From NCBI GenBank assembly GCA_947503775.1, contig CANNFE010000007.1, positions 1 through 64,000 of the forward strand: 64,000 nucleotides of DNA, read 5' to 3'. The notes under the pieces are model-generated. The model did no database searches. It saw nothing but the letters and a program-made list of their open reading frames with translations, and was not told the DNA's origin. Source of the DNA: an uncultured Paracoccaceae bacterium (GTDB lineage: Bacteria; Pseudomonadota; Alphaproteobacteria; Rhodobacterales; Rhodobacteraceae). Positions 1-8,199 of the stretch are shown in pieces; within the stretch, counting starts at the first letter, position 1, and each line of letters opens with the position of its first letter. Made by a program: the position numbers and the translations under genes.

Positions 1-72
1 ATCAGACATGTTCACCGCTCAGTTTTCCAGCCGTGAATCACGCTACTAAGCAGAAATCAATGGGTCCTGACC

Positions 73-780
73 CTAAGCCTTCCGGGCGGTGCCCATATAG
101 ATGATCGTCTTGAGCGGCAGGCGCCCGAAGGTTGGGTCGAGCCGTTTGGTGAGGCCCCGGGGGCCGAGGCCGGTGGTGTCTCCGGGCTCAAGGCCAGCCA
201 TTTCAAGCGCGGCGGTCAGTTCGGACGGGGTGATGAACATCTCCGGATCGTGGGTGCCCTTGGGCAGGAGGCGCAGGATATCCTCGGCCACGGTGATGAC
301 AGCAAGGCGGGAGAGTGGATTGCGGTTGATCGTGTCGTAGAAGAAGAGGCCTCCGGGTTTGAGGACGCGGTGGACTTCGGCCAGGACCTGGTGGAGGTCC
401 GAGACATGTTCGAGCACGTCGACGCAGGCGACCGCGTCGAAGCTGGCGTCGTCATAGGGCAGGTCCTCTCCGACGCCGGTATCGTAGCGGATGTCCTTGC
501 CAGTTTCCTCGGCATGAGCGCGGGCGGCGGCAATCGCCTCGGTCGCGGGGTCGATGCCGGTGACCTTGGCGCCGCGGTCGTGGAGCGCTTCGGCCAGAAA
601 GCCTCCGGCGCAGCCCAGATCCAGCACCGTCTTGCCGGGCCAGTCGATGAAGCGGTCGAAATAGGAGAGGCGCCCGGGCACCATGTTCTTGAGCGCGCGG
701 ACCCAGCGGATGTCGTCGGACCACCAGTTGGCGGCGACATCGTCGTAGATCGTCAGATCGTTGCGCTGGCGCTTGGCCAT
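73..780 (-). CDS. ubiG: Ubiquinone biosynthesis O-methyltransferase UbiG
   Basis: A 235-aa class I SAM-dependent methyltransferase. The SAM-binding motif VLDLGCAGG lies near residue 52 and is followed by the acidic residue of GIDPATE. The VLEHV and LKPGG motifs are typical of UbiG, which carries out both O-methylations of ubiquinone biosynthesis at the inner membrane. The frame stays open 36 codons upstream, but MAKRQRND at 780 is where family homology begins (inference from the known family start), so I chose that ATG. The gene stands alone at the window edge, and the next gene upstream on the same strand is a small membrane protein 170 bp away. Confidence 0.9.
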   Translation of the reverse strand: MAKRQRNDLTIYDDVAANWWSDDIRWVRALKNMVPGRLSYFDRFIDWPGKTVLDLGCAGGFLAEALHDRGAKVTGIDPATEAIAAARAHAEETGKDIRYDTGVGEDLPYDDASFDAVACVDVLEHVSDLHQVLAEVHRVLKPGGLFFYDTINRNPLSRLAVITVAEDILRLLPKGTHDPEMFITPSELTAALEMAGLEPGDTTGLGPRGLTKRLDPTFGRLPLKTIIYMGTARKA

Positions 781-949
781 GGGGCGATTCCTTCTCGCGG
801 GGTTAGGAACAGCCATTGAGATAGAGCGCGGTGGGGTTGCGTCATCTGATGGGCGAGTGTCGCACGCATTGTCGGGTCTGCGGGACAAAGAACGAAGTCG
901 CTACGGAAGGTATGAAGGTCCGTTCCACTTGGCAATTGGCAAACAGTTG

Positions 950-1126
950 TTACGGCCAGAAAATCTCGAGCACGAAAACGACGAGACCGGCTGTGGCGAA
1001 GAGATACCAGTTCCATCTAGGACCGCCTTCGATATGCCTCTTGTAGAGGCCGGCTCGATGAAACAGACCCATGATGCCGAAGATGATCCCCCCCGCGACG
1101 AGCCCGAAGGTCAAATCAGCAATCAT
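950..1126 (-). CDS. Small two-helix membrane protein, unknown
   Basis: A 58-aa frame starting MIADLTFGLVAGG and ending EIFWP. Two hydrophobic stretches (about residues 5-22 and 40-57) flank a basic, polar loop (HRAGLYKRHIEGGPRWN). A GAGG sequence lies about 7 nt upstream of the ATG, and the hydrophobic-loop-hydrophobic layout argues for a real gene despite its size. It sits 34 bp downstream of a lipoprotein gene on the same strand, so the two are probably cotranscribed. I do not recognise the family and assign no function. Confidence 0.6.
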   Translation of the reverse strand: MIADLTFGLVAGGIIFGIMGLFHRAGLYKRHIEGGPRWNWYLFATAGLVVFVLEIFWP

Positions 1127-1160
1127 TGGACCCTCATGTAGTCATATGGTTGATCCGGGT

Positions 1161-1553
1161 TCACTGTAGATCTGCCTCCGTCAGACCCGCCACGCCAGAG
1201 AAATCAACATCGCTTAGAACATTGTCGAAACGGCGCTGCTGCGAGTTGTTGATCGCGCTGATTGTCTGAGCCGACCGGATCGCACGCTGTTGCTGCTCCT
1301 CTTGCGTCTCGCACTGGCGGAATGCATCAGACCAGCCCTGCGCATAGTCGCGATCCGAGTTGAACCGCACTTGATCCTTGCGGAACTGGTCGAAAAGCGA
1401 TCCCGCTGCCTGCCGTCCCGAATGACACCCGTCATCAAACCCGCTCCGGTACGAAGCGGACACGTTAGAAGTCGGCGCGATCATCGTCTCAGACGGTTCT
1501 ATGTCGCAACCTGCAACAACCATGGCGGCAGCAATCGACAAAAAGTATCGCAT
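1161..1553 (-). CDS. Small lipoprotein, unknown function
   Basis: A 130-aa product with a lipoprotein signal peptide: MRYFLSIAAAMVVAGC, with the lipobox VAGC giving Cys16 as the lipidated residue. The mature part has a GFDDGCHSGRQAAG segment with a second cysteine, then a polar glutamine-rich region. The ATG at 1553 is chosen because it puts the signal peptide at the N-terminus and has a GAG-rich site upstream; the frame extends 19 codons further. It is likely periplasmic and anchored to a membrane. Family not recognised. Confidence 0.7.
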   Translation of the reverse strand: MRYFLSIAAAMVVAGCDIEPSETMIAPTSNVSASYRSGFDDGCHSGRQAAGSLFDQFRKDQVRFNSDRDYAQGWSDAFRQCETQEEQQQRAIRSAQTISAINNSQQRRFDNVLSDVDFSGVAGLTEADLQ

Positions 1554-2320
1554 TCTGTTCTCCAACAGCTCGGGTTTCAAAGCACTCTTCAACCTAAAGT
1601 TTATACCCACCTTGCGTGTTTAAGAACAAGTCCCTGTAGAATCTAAGCAACGAAAATCGAGCCCACCATGACAGGGTGAGGAGCATTCAATCGTGTCTCA
1701 ATCACTTGTCTGGGCTCCCGACAGCTTGCGAGACCCTCTGCGGCAGATGATGCGTATGCAGCTGCTTCGTCCCTTGGCAGCGAGCAGTGTGGCAGGGTAG
1801 CGTTAGCACGATGGAAGACCCGGCCAACCGCTAGCCTCTCACGCAAATCAAGTGCAAAACGACCGCTGAACTAGAGACCATCAAACAGACGGAAGTTATA
1901 TCACTGCCGCGAAGCAGCCGTTAGCGCGATTTGCAGCGTTAAGTCCGTGGGGCTCGGAGCTGCCCTTGGGTCGATACAAATGCGACGGCTCAAAGCAGGC
2001 TTTTGTAAAGGTTCTTTACGACAGACGTCGGTTGCTGGAGAATGAATTTACAAAATTTGTCAAGGAGACCTTTGGGGTACTCCTTTCGTCATCAGACTGT
2101 GTAGGGTCTAGGCAAGAGGTCGGGCATCCTCGTGAGGAGCGCGGTGTCCGGTCGGTCTGGCGGGGTGGGGACCATTGCAGGACAGACAGCATGAGTGCGA
2201 TTGCAGATGCGGTGCCGGGAGCGGCGGCGCCGTTGGTCGTGCCTGCATCCCTGGGCGGCATTGCGGTCCTGGGCGGCGTGCGGGCTTGGCTCGAGAGATT
2301 ATCGAAGGAGGAGACAGACC
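1554..2320. other. Intergenic region without a convincing gene
   Basis: This is 767 bp between a lipoprotein gene and the DUF4212/symporter operon. It is visibly more AT-rich than its surroundings. It must hold the symporter operon promoter. A palindromic stretch ACAAAATTTGT at 2050-2060 could be an operator. Two short open frames (1693-1800 and 2191-2334) were considered and not accepted as genes. No RNA gene was recognised. Confidence 0.5.
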
Positions 2321-2581
2321 ATGAGCGAGAATAAAGATCCGCGTGAGTATTGGGCGGCAAATGTGCGGCTTATCCTGATCAGTCTGGTGATCTGGGCGGT
2401 GGTGTCGTTCGGGTTCGGGATTGTCCTGCGTCCTTTGTTGGCGGGGATTTCGGTCGGGGGGACCGATCTGGGGTTCTGGTTCGCGCAGCAGGGATCGATC
2501 CTGGTCTTTCTGGTTCTGATCTTCTTTTACGCCTGGCGGATGAACAGGCTCGACCGTGAATACGGCGTGGACGAGGAATAG
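2321..2581 (+). CDS. DUF4212 small subunit of sodium/solute symporter
   Basis: An 86-aa membrane protein starting MSENKDPREYWAANVRL, with two transmembrane helices (about residues 16-38 and 48-72) and a charged C-terminus (NRLDREYGVDEE). DUF4212 proteins are known partners of VC_2705-type SSS symporters, and the symporter gene begins 3 bp downstream. The start is fixed by a strong AAGGAGGAG ribosome site 7 nt upstream. The role is probably assembly or regulation of the transporter; this is known only from gene association. Confidence 0.88.
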   Translation: MSENKDPREYWAANVRLILISLVIWAVVSFGFGIVLRPLLAGISVGGTDLGFWFAQQGSILVFLVLIFFYAWRMNRLDREYGVDEE

Positions 2582-2584
2582 AAG

Positions 2585-4369
2585 ATGGATCAGTTCACAC
2601 TCAATTTGCTCTTCGTGGGCGCGTCCTTCGCGCTTTATATCGGGATCGCGGTCTGGGCCCGGGCGGGGTCGACCGCGGAGTTCTATGCGGCCGGGCGCGG
2701 CGTGCATCCGGTGACCAACGGAATGGCGACGGCGGCGGACTGGATGTCGGCGGCGTCGTTTATCTCGATGGCCGGTCTGATCGCGTTTACCGGCTATGAC
2801 AACTCGTCCTTCCTGATGGGCTGGACGGGTGGCTATGTGCTGCTGGCGCTGCTTCTGGCGCCCTATCTGCGCAAGTTCGGCAAGTTCACCGTATCCGAAT
2901 TCATCGGCGACCGGTTCTATTCGCCGACGGCGCGCATGGTGGCGGTGATCTGCCTGCTGGTCGCGTCGATCACCTATGTGATCGGGCAGATGCAGGGGGT
3001 GGGGATCGCGTTCGGGCGGTTCCTTGAGATCGACGCCTTTTGGGGTCTTCTGATCGGGGCCTGCGTGGTCTTTGCCTATGCGGTCTTCGGCGGCATGAAG
3101 GGCGTGACCTATACGCAGGTGGCGCAGTATTGCGTGCTGATCACGGCCTATACGATCCCGGCGATCTTCATCTCGCTGCAACTGACCGGCACGCCGGTCC
3201 CGGCGCTGGGTCTCTTTGGAGAGCACACCGCCTCGGGCGAGCCGCTGCTGGCCAAGCTCAATCAGATCGTCACGGATCTGGGCTTTAACGAGTATACGGC
3301 GGCGCATGGATCGACGATCAACATGGTTCTGTTCACGCTGTCGCTGATGATCGGCACGGCGGGTCTGCCCCATGTCATCATGCGGTTCTTCACGGTGCCG
3401 CGCGTGTCGGATGCGCGCTGGTCGGCGGGCTGGACCCTGGTCTTCATCGCGCTGCTTTACCTGACGGCGCCTGCCGTGGGGGCGATGGCGCGGCTGAATA
3501 TCTCGGAGCTGATGTGGCCCAATGGCACGGATGGCGAGGCGGTCAGCGTCGAGCAGATCGAGAGCGATCCCGAATATGCCTGGATGGCCACCTGGCAGAA
3601 GACCGGCCTTCTGGGCTGGGAAGACAAGAACGGCGATGGCCGGATCCAGTACTACAACGACGCCAATGAAGAGCTTCAGGAGCGGGCTACGGCCAATGGT
3701 TGGGAAGGCAATGAGCTGACCAACTTCAACCGCGATATCCTGGTGCTGGCCAATCCCGAGATCGCCAACCTTCCGGGCTGGGTGATCGGACTGGTGGCGG
3801 CGGGCGGTCTGGCGGCGGCCTTGTCGACGGCGGCGGGTCTGCTGCTGGCGATCTCGTCGGCAGTGTCGCACGATCTGCTGAAAGGGCAGCTGACGCCCAA
3901 CATGTCGGAGAAATCCGAGCTGCTTGCGGCGCGGATCTCGATGGCGGCGGCGATTGTGGTGGCGGTTCTGCTGGGGCTCAATCCGCCCGGTTTTGCGGCG
4001 CAAACGGTGGCGCTGGCCTTCGGTCTTGCGGCGGCCTCGATCTTTCCGGCGCTGATGATGGGGATCTTTTCGACCCGCATCAACAATGTCGGCGCGGTCG
4101 CGGGGATGCTGGCGGGTCTGGTGGTGACGCTGCTTTATATCTTCCTGCATAAGGGCTGGTTCTTTATCCCGGACACCAACACGTTCACGGATGCCAACCC
4201 GCTTCTTGGTCCGGTTCAGTCGACCTCGTTCGGCGCGATCGGGGCGGCGGTCAACTTTGCAGTGGCGTTCGTGGTCTCGGGTATGACCAAGGAGACGCCG
4301 CAGGAGATCAAGGATCTGGTGGAGAGCGTTCGTGTCCCGCGCGGGGCCGGTACAGCGGTCGATCACTAG
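2585..4369 (+). CDS. VC_2705-type sodium/solute symporter (SSS family)
   Basis: A 594-aa integral membrane transporter of the SSS family, close to acetate and short-chain carboxylate permeases. The N-terminus has the family signature AEFYAAGRGVHPVTNGMA and many hydrophobic helices follow. A soluble insertion (about residues 310-390, polar, with DKNGDGRIQYY resembling a calcium-binding EF-hand loop) separates two membrane blocks, as in the VC_2705 subfamily. The preceding DUF4212 gene and the following cNMP/CBS/DUF294 gene match the gene order known around ActP-like permeases. The most likely substrate is acetate or a similar monocarboxylate; this is inferred. Confidence 0.88.
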   Translation: MDQFTLNLLFVGASFALYIGIAVWARAGSTAEFYAAGRGVHPVTNGMATAADWMSAASFISMAGLIAFTGYDNSSFLMGWTGGYVLLALLLAPYLRKFGKFTVSEFIGDRFYSPTARMVAVICLLVASITYVIGQMQGVGIAFGRFLEIDAFWGLLIGACVVFAYAVFGGMKGVTYTQVAQYCVLITAYTIPAIFISLQLTGTPVPALGLFGEHTASGEPLLAKLNQIVTDLGFNEYTAAHGSTINMVLFTLSLMIGTAGLPHVIMRFFTVPRVSDARWSAGWTLVFIALLYLTAPAVGAMARLNISELMWPNGTDGEAVSVEQIESDPEYAWMATWQKTGLLGWEDKNGDGRIQYYNDANEELQERATANGWEGNELTNFNRDILVLANPEIANLPGWVIGLVAAGGLAAALSTAAGLLLAISSAVSHDLLKGQLTPNMSEKSELLAARISMAAAIVVAVLLGLNPPGFAAQTVALAFGLAAASIFPALMMGIFSTRINNVGAVAGMLAGLVVTLLYIFLHKGWFFIPDTNTFTDANPLLGPVQSTSFGAIGAAVNFAVAFVVSGMTKETPQEIKDLVESVRVPRGAGTAVDH

Positions 4370-4432
4370 GCGTTCGATATCGTCCCGTCCGCAGGTTTGC
4401 GGGCGGGGCATCCTTCCAAAGAGGCCCGCGCC

Positions 4433-6253
4433 ATGCCCCTTCCGGCCCCCTTGGCCCAGTTTCTTGCCTCTGTGCATCCCTATGACAGTCTGCCCGAAGC
4501 GGCGCTGACGGATCTGACCCGGCTGTGCGAGGCGATGACCCTGGCCGCCGGAGAGACGGTCTTTGCCATCGGCGACAACCTTCCGGGTCTTTATGTCGTC
4601 ACCAGCGGCGAGGTGGAGATCACCGACGAGGCGGGCGTGCAGCTTTCGCTTTTGGGGCCGCGCAATTCCTTTGGGGAGCGCGCGCTTTTGCGCGGGGACG
4701 CGGCGAGTCGCGTGGCGCGCGTGACGGCCGAGGCGACGCTGATCCTGGTGCCCGCAGAGGTCTTTTTCGCGCTGATCGAGGCGCATGATGCGGCGGCGAA
4801 GTTCTTTGACCGGCGGCGTCCTCCGCGCGCCACGGGGCCGGATCTGGCGACGCTGCCGGTCGAGCAACTGATGACCCGCGATCCGCTCACATGTACGCCA
4901 CAGACGCCGATCCGCGCGGCCGCCGCGATGATGCACGAGCGGCGGATCTCGTCGATCTGCGTGAGCGAGGACGGCCTTTTTCGCGGGATCGTGACGCTGC
5001 GCGACATGAGCGGGCGGGTGATCGCCGAAGGGGCCGATCCCGAGGCGGCGGTCGCGACCATCATGACGGCGGACCCTCTGTCGCTGGGGCCCAAGGCGCT
5101 GGTGACGGATGTGCTGCATCTGATGGTGGAGCGGGGGATCGGCCATGTGCCCATCGTGGACGGGCCAAGCTTGCTGGGAATCGTCACGCAGACCGATCTG
5201 ACGCGGGCGCAGGCGATGTCGTCCGCGGATCTGGTGGGGCGCGTCGCCAAGGCGGGCAGCGCCGCGCAGATCGCACGGGCGACCGGCGATATCCCCGATC
5301 TGCTGGTGCAGCTTGTCGAGACCGGCAATCGCCACGAGGTCGTTACGCGCCTGATCACCGACATTGCCGATACCGCGACGCGGCGGCTTTTGGCGCTGGC
5401 CGAAGACGAGCTGGGCCCGCCGCCGGTACCCTATCTGTGGCTGGCCTGCGGCAGTCAGGGGCGGCAGGAGCAGACCGGCGTGTCCGATCAGGACAATTGC
5501 ATGATCCTGTCCGATGCGGTGACGGATGCGGATATGCCTTACTTCCAGGCGCTGGCGAGATATGTCAGCGACGGGCTGGATGTCTGCGGGTATTTCTATT
5601 GTCCTGGCGATATGATGGCGACCAATCCGCGCTGGTGTCAGCCCCTGCGGGTCTGGCGCGACTATTTCCGGGGCTGGATCGAAAAGCCCGATCCAGAAGC
5701 GCAGATGCTCGCCTCGGTGATGTTCGATCTTCGGCCTATCGGCGGCGATGAGACGCTGATGGAGGATCTTCAGCTCGAAACGCTGGCCCGGGCGGCGCAA
5801 AACTCGATTTTTACCGCGCATATGGTGTCGAATTCGCTCAAGCATCAGCCGCCGCTGGGGCTGCTGCGCGGGCTGGCGACGATCCGGTCGGGCGATCAGC
5901 GCAATCGTCTGGATCTCAAGCATCGGGGCGTGGTGCCGGTCGTCGATCTGGGCCGCGTCTATGCGCTGCTGGGCCAGCTTCGGCCGGTGAACACGCGGGC
6001 CCGGCTGGAGGCGGCGATCGCGGCGGGCGTGCTGTCGACATCCGGTGGCCAGGATCTGGTGAATGCCTATGATCTGATCGCGACGATGCGGCTGGCGCAC
6101 CAGACCGCGCAGATCAAGGTCGGGGAGGCGCCGAGCCATTACATGGATCCCTCGCAGCTCTCTGATTTCGAACGGAGCCATTTGCGCGATGCCTTCGTGG
6201 TGGTCAAGACGATGCAATCGGCTGCCGGTTCGGGCAAAGGCGCGTTAGGATGA
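4433..6253 (+). CDS. cNMP-binding / CBS pair / DUF294 nucleotidyltransferase-like protein
   Basis: A 606-aa cytoplasmic protein. Domains in order: cyclic-nucleotide-binding fold (about residues 15-125, with a GLYVVTSGEVEI strand and SFGERALL phosphate-cassette-like motif), two CBS repeats (about 148-270), a DUF294 nucleotidyltransferase-like domain (about 310-440, motif GSQGRQEQTGVSDQDN, the GS-x-R-E-x-SD-D pattern of the GlnD fold), and a DUF294 C-terminal helical domain. The start at 4433 follows an AAGAGG site; a start 12 codons upstream is possible. It lies 63 bp after the symporter and probably senses a nucleotide to control uptake. The ligand and target are not known from sequence. Confidence 0.88.
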   Translation: MPLPAPLAQFLASVHPYDSLPEAALTDLTRLCEAMTLAAGETVFAIGDNLPGLYVVTSGEVEITDEAGVQLSLLGPRNSFGERALLRGDAASRVARVTAEATLILVPAEVFFALIEAHDAAAKFFDRRRPPRATGPDLATLPVEQLMTRDPLTCTPQTPIRAAAAMMHERRISSICVSEDGLFRGIVTLRDMSGRVIAEGADPEAAVATIMTADPLSLGPKALVTDVLHLMVERGIGHVPIVDGPSLLGIVTQTDLTRAQAMSSADLVGRVAKAGSAAQIARATGDIPDLLVQLVETGNRHEVVTRLITDIADTATRRLLALAEDELGPPPVPYLWLACGSQGRQEQTGVSDQDNCMILSDAVTDADMPYFQALARYVSDGLDVCGYFYCPGDMMATNPRWCQPLRVWRDYFRGWIEKPDPEAQMLASVMFDLRPIGGDETLMEDLQLETLARAAQNSIFTAHMVSNSLKHQPPLGLLRGLATIRSGDQRNRLDLKHRGVVPVVDLGRVYALLGQLRPVNTRARLEAAIAAGVLSTSGGQDLVNAYDLIATMRLAHQTAQIKVGEAPSHYMDPSQLSDFERSHLRDAFVVVKTMQSAAGSGKGALG

Positions 6254-6257
6254 GCCC

Positions 6258-6776
6258 ATGTTCGTAGAATTGATCGCTGTGATCTTTGCCGGGATCGCCT
6301 GCGCCGGGATCGCGCTGATGCTGAATATCGCGACCGGCCGCCGCCTGCCCCGTTGGGGGATGCCGGTGGCGGCGGGGCTCGGAATGCTTGGGATGACGAT
6401 CTCGAACGAGTATACGTGGTTTGAACGCACCGCCGAGCGTCTGCCCGAGGGGGTGAGCGTGGCGATGACCGTGGAGGAGCAAAGCTGGCTGCGGCCCTGG
6501 ACGCAGGTCTGGCCCTACGCCAAACGCTTTGTTGCCGTCGATACGGGCACGGCGCGCAGCCATGCCGACCTGCCCGGGCAGCGGCTGGCGGATCTTTATT
6601 TCTTTGGCCGCTGGTCACCGGTCAATCAGGCGCCGATGCTGTTCGATTGCGCCGTCGGCCGCTCGGCCCTGTTGATCGACGGGGCGACTTTCGGCAGCGA
6701 CGGAGCGGTGATCGATGCGGAGTGGGAGGCGATGCCGGACGACGATCCAATTCTGAAGCTGGTCTGCGAGACCTGA
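6258..6776 (+). CDS. Hypothetical membrane protein
   Basis: A 172-aa protein with two N-terminal transmembrane segments (about residues 3-23 and 34-50), followed by a soluble part of about 120 residues rich in Trp and acidic residues. It starts 4 bp after the upstream stop and ends 1 bp before the exonuclease start, so it is translated with both neighbours. I do not recognise the family. Its position suggests an accessory of the symporter/exonuclease cluster. Confidence 0.7.
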   Translation: MFVELIAVIFAGIACAGIALMLNIATGRRLPRWGMPVAAGLGMLGMTISNEYTWFERTAERLPEGVSVAMTVEEQSWLRPWTQVWPYAKRFVAVDTGTARSHADLPGQRLADLYFFGRWSPVNQAPMLFDCAVGRSALLIDGATFGSDGAVIDAEWEAMPDDDPILKLVCET

Positions 6777-6777
6777 C

Positions 6778-8199
6778 ATGGTCACGCATCTGGGTCTGCG
6801 ATTGCGCGTTTTCCTTTTCTTCGCCTGTCTGGCGGTCGGGGGGGCGGCGCTGGCCGGCGGGGCGCTGGTGCTGGGATGGGCGCGGGCCGAGGAGGCTGTG
6901 CCGGTTCAGCCCTTCGTGACGGCGTTTATCGTCTTTGCCCTGCTGAACACGGCTGTGGTCCTCGGGATCTGGCTGCTTTTCGATGAGAATATCGCCAAGC
7001 CGATCAATGCCGTGTCGGCCGGTTTGCGGCTGAGGGCGCATTCGGGAGTGAAGGCCCCGATCAGCGCCCATGGCGCCCGCTATCTGGGTGATCTGGCCCC
7101 CGCAGCCGAGGCCCTGTCGCAGACGGCAAGCGCCTCGGTGACCGAAACGGCCACCCGGATCGCGCGAGAGACGGAGCGGCTGAAAGGAGAGACCGACCGG
7201 CTGACGGCGGTTCTGACCGAAGCGCCGGTGGCCACGATCCTGCTGAATGCGGCGCTGGAGATCGTGCTTTACGACACGCAGGCAGCCGATCTGATGTCGG
7301 GGATCGCCGTGCCGCGCCTGAGGGCGCCGATCGGCGACTACTTCGATATGGACGACCTGACGGAGGCGATGGAGGGGCTAAGCACGGCGGCCACCGACAA
7401 GCCTGTCACCTTGCGCGATGCGACCGGCGCGCAGTCCTTTGACGCCCGGCTGAGGGCGCTTCAAAGCGATGGCTACATGATCTTTATAGACGATCCGACC
7501 CCCCGGATCGAACGTCCGGCGCCGCGCCCGCTGGTCTTTGATTTCGACCTGATGACCAAGGCCGAAACCAAGGAGATCAACGACATGGGCCTAAGCGATC
7601 TGTGCTTTGTCGCCTTCGACACCGAAACGACGGGCCTTTCCGTGGCGCGGGATGCCATCGTGCAGCTTGGGGCGGTGCGGGTGCTCAACGGCCGGCTCGT
7701 CGAGGGCGAGGTGATGGACAGCTACGTCAATCCGGGCCGTCCGATCCCGGCCTCGTCGACCCGGATCCACAAGGTCACCGATGCCGATGTGGCCGAGGCG
7801 CCGGATATCCGGCAGGTGGGGCGCGCCTTTCACCATTTCGCGCGCGATGCGGTGCTGGTGGCGCATAACGCGCCATTCGATATCGGTCTGCTGCGGCGCC
7901 ATGCGGGCGAGATCGGCGTGACGTGGGATCATCCGGTTCTGGATACGGTGCTGCTTTCTGCCGTGGTCTTTGGCACGAATGAGGATCACTCGCTCGACGC
8001 GCTTTGCGCGCGGCTGTCGGTCGAGATCCCGCCGGATCTGCGCCACACCGCCCTCGGCGATGCCAGGGCCACCGGGGAGGCGGTGGCCAAGCTGCTGCCG
8101 CTTCTGGAGGGCAAGGGATTTCGCACCTTCGGGCAGCTTGTGCAGGAGACGCAGCGCCATGGCCGGCTTTTGCAGGATCTCAACCCACCCGCGGCCTAG
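6778..8199 (+). CDS. Membrane-anchored DEDDh 3'-5' exonuclease (DnaQ-like)
   Basis: A 473-aa protein. Two transmembrane helices at about 9-31 and 41-66 are followed by a HAMP-like linker (FDENIAKPINAVSAGLRLRA), a coiled region, a PAS-like segment (about 138-240), and a C-terminal RNase T/DnaQ exonuclease domain from about 275. DEDDh residues are visible: FDTETTG (D, E), the HNAPFDIGLL motif (D) and HTALGDARATG (H and D). Such nucleases next to an SSS symporter and a cNMP/CBS/DUF294 protein form a recurrent gene set in proteobacteria. The stop codon overlaps that of the convergent peptidase through a shared CTAG. Substrate unknown. Confidence 0.85.
   Translation: MVTHLGLRLRVFLFFACLAVGGAALAGGALVLGWARAEEAVPVQPFVTAFIVFALLNTAVVLGIWLLFDENIAKPINAVSAGLRLRAHSGVKAPISAHGARYLGDLAPAAEALSQTASASVTETATRIARETERLKGETDRLTAVLTEAPVATILLNAALEIVLYDTQAADLMSGIAVPRLRAPIGDYFDMDDLTEAMEGLSTAATDKPVTLRDATGAQSFDARLRALQSDGYMIFIDDPTPRIERPAPRPLVFDFDLMTKAETKEINDMGLSDLCFVAFDTETTGLSVARDAIVQLGAVRVLNGRLVEGEVMDSYVNPGRPIPASSTRIHKVTDADVAEAPDIRQVGRAFHHFARDAVLVAHNAPFDIGLLRRHAGEIGVTWDHPVLDTVLLSAVVFGTNEDHSLDALCARLSVEIPPDLRHTALGDARATGEAVAKLLPLLEGKGFRTFGQLVQETQRHGRLLQDLNPPAA

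Noticed and set aside
1693-1800. Short GTG-start frame of 35 codons with GAGGAG upstream
   Set aside because: No recognisable fold and no partner; the ribosome-like site may be chance. Would need conservation to accept.
2191-2334. 47-codon frame upstream of DUF4212, overlapping its start
   Set aside because: It has a weak ribosome site and an Ala/Gly/Val-rich composition; could be a leader peptide but nothing supports it beyond being open.
2108-6217. Very long antisense open frame across the symporter and DUF294 genes
   Set aside because: It has Arg/His/Pro/Gln-rich shadow composition typical of a frame opposite a GC-rich gene and no domain; the sense genes are clear families.
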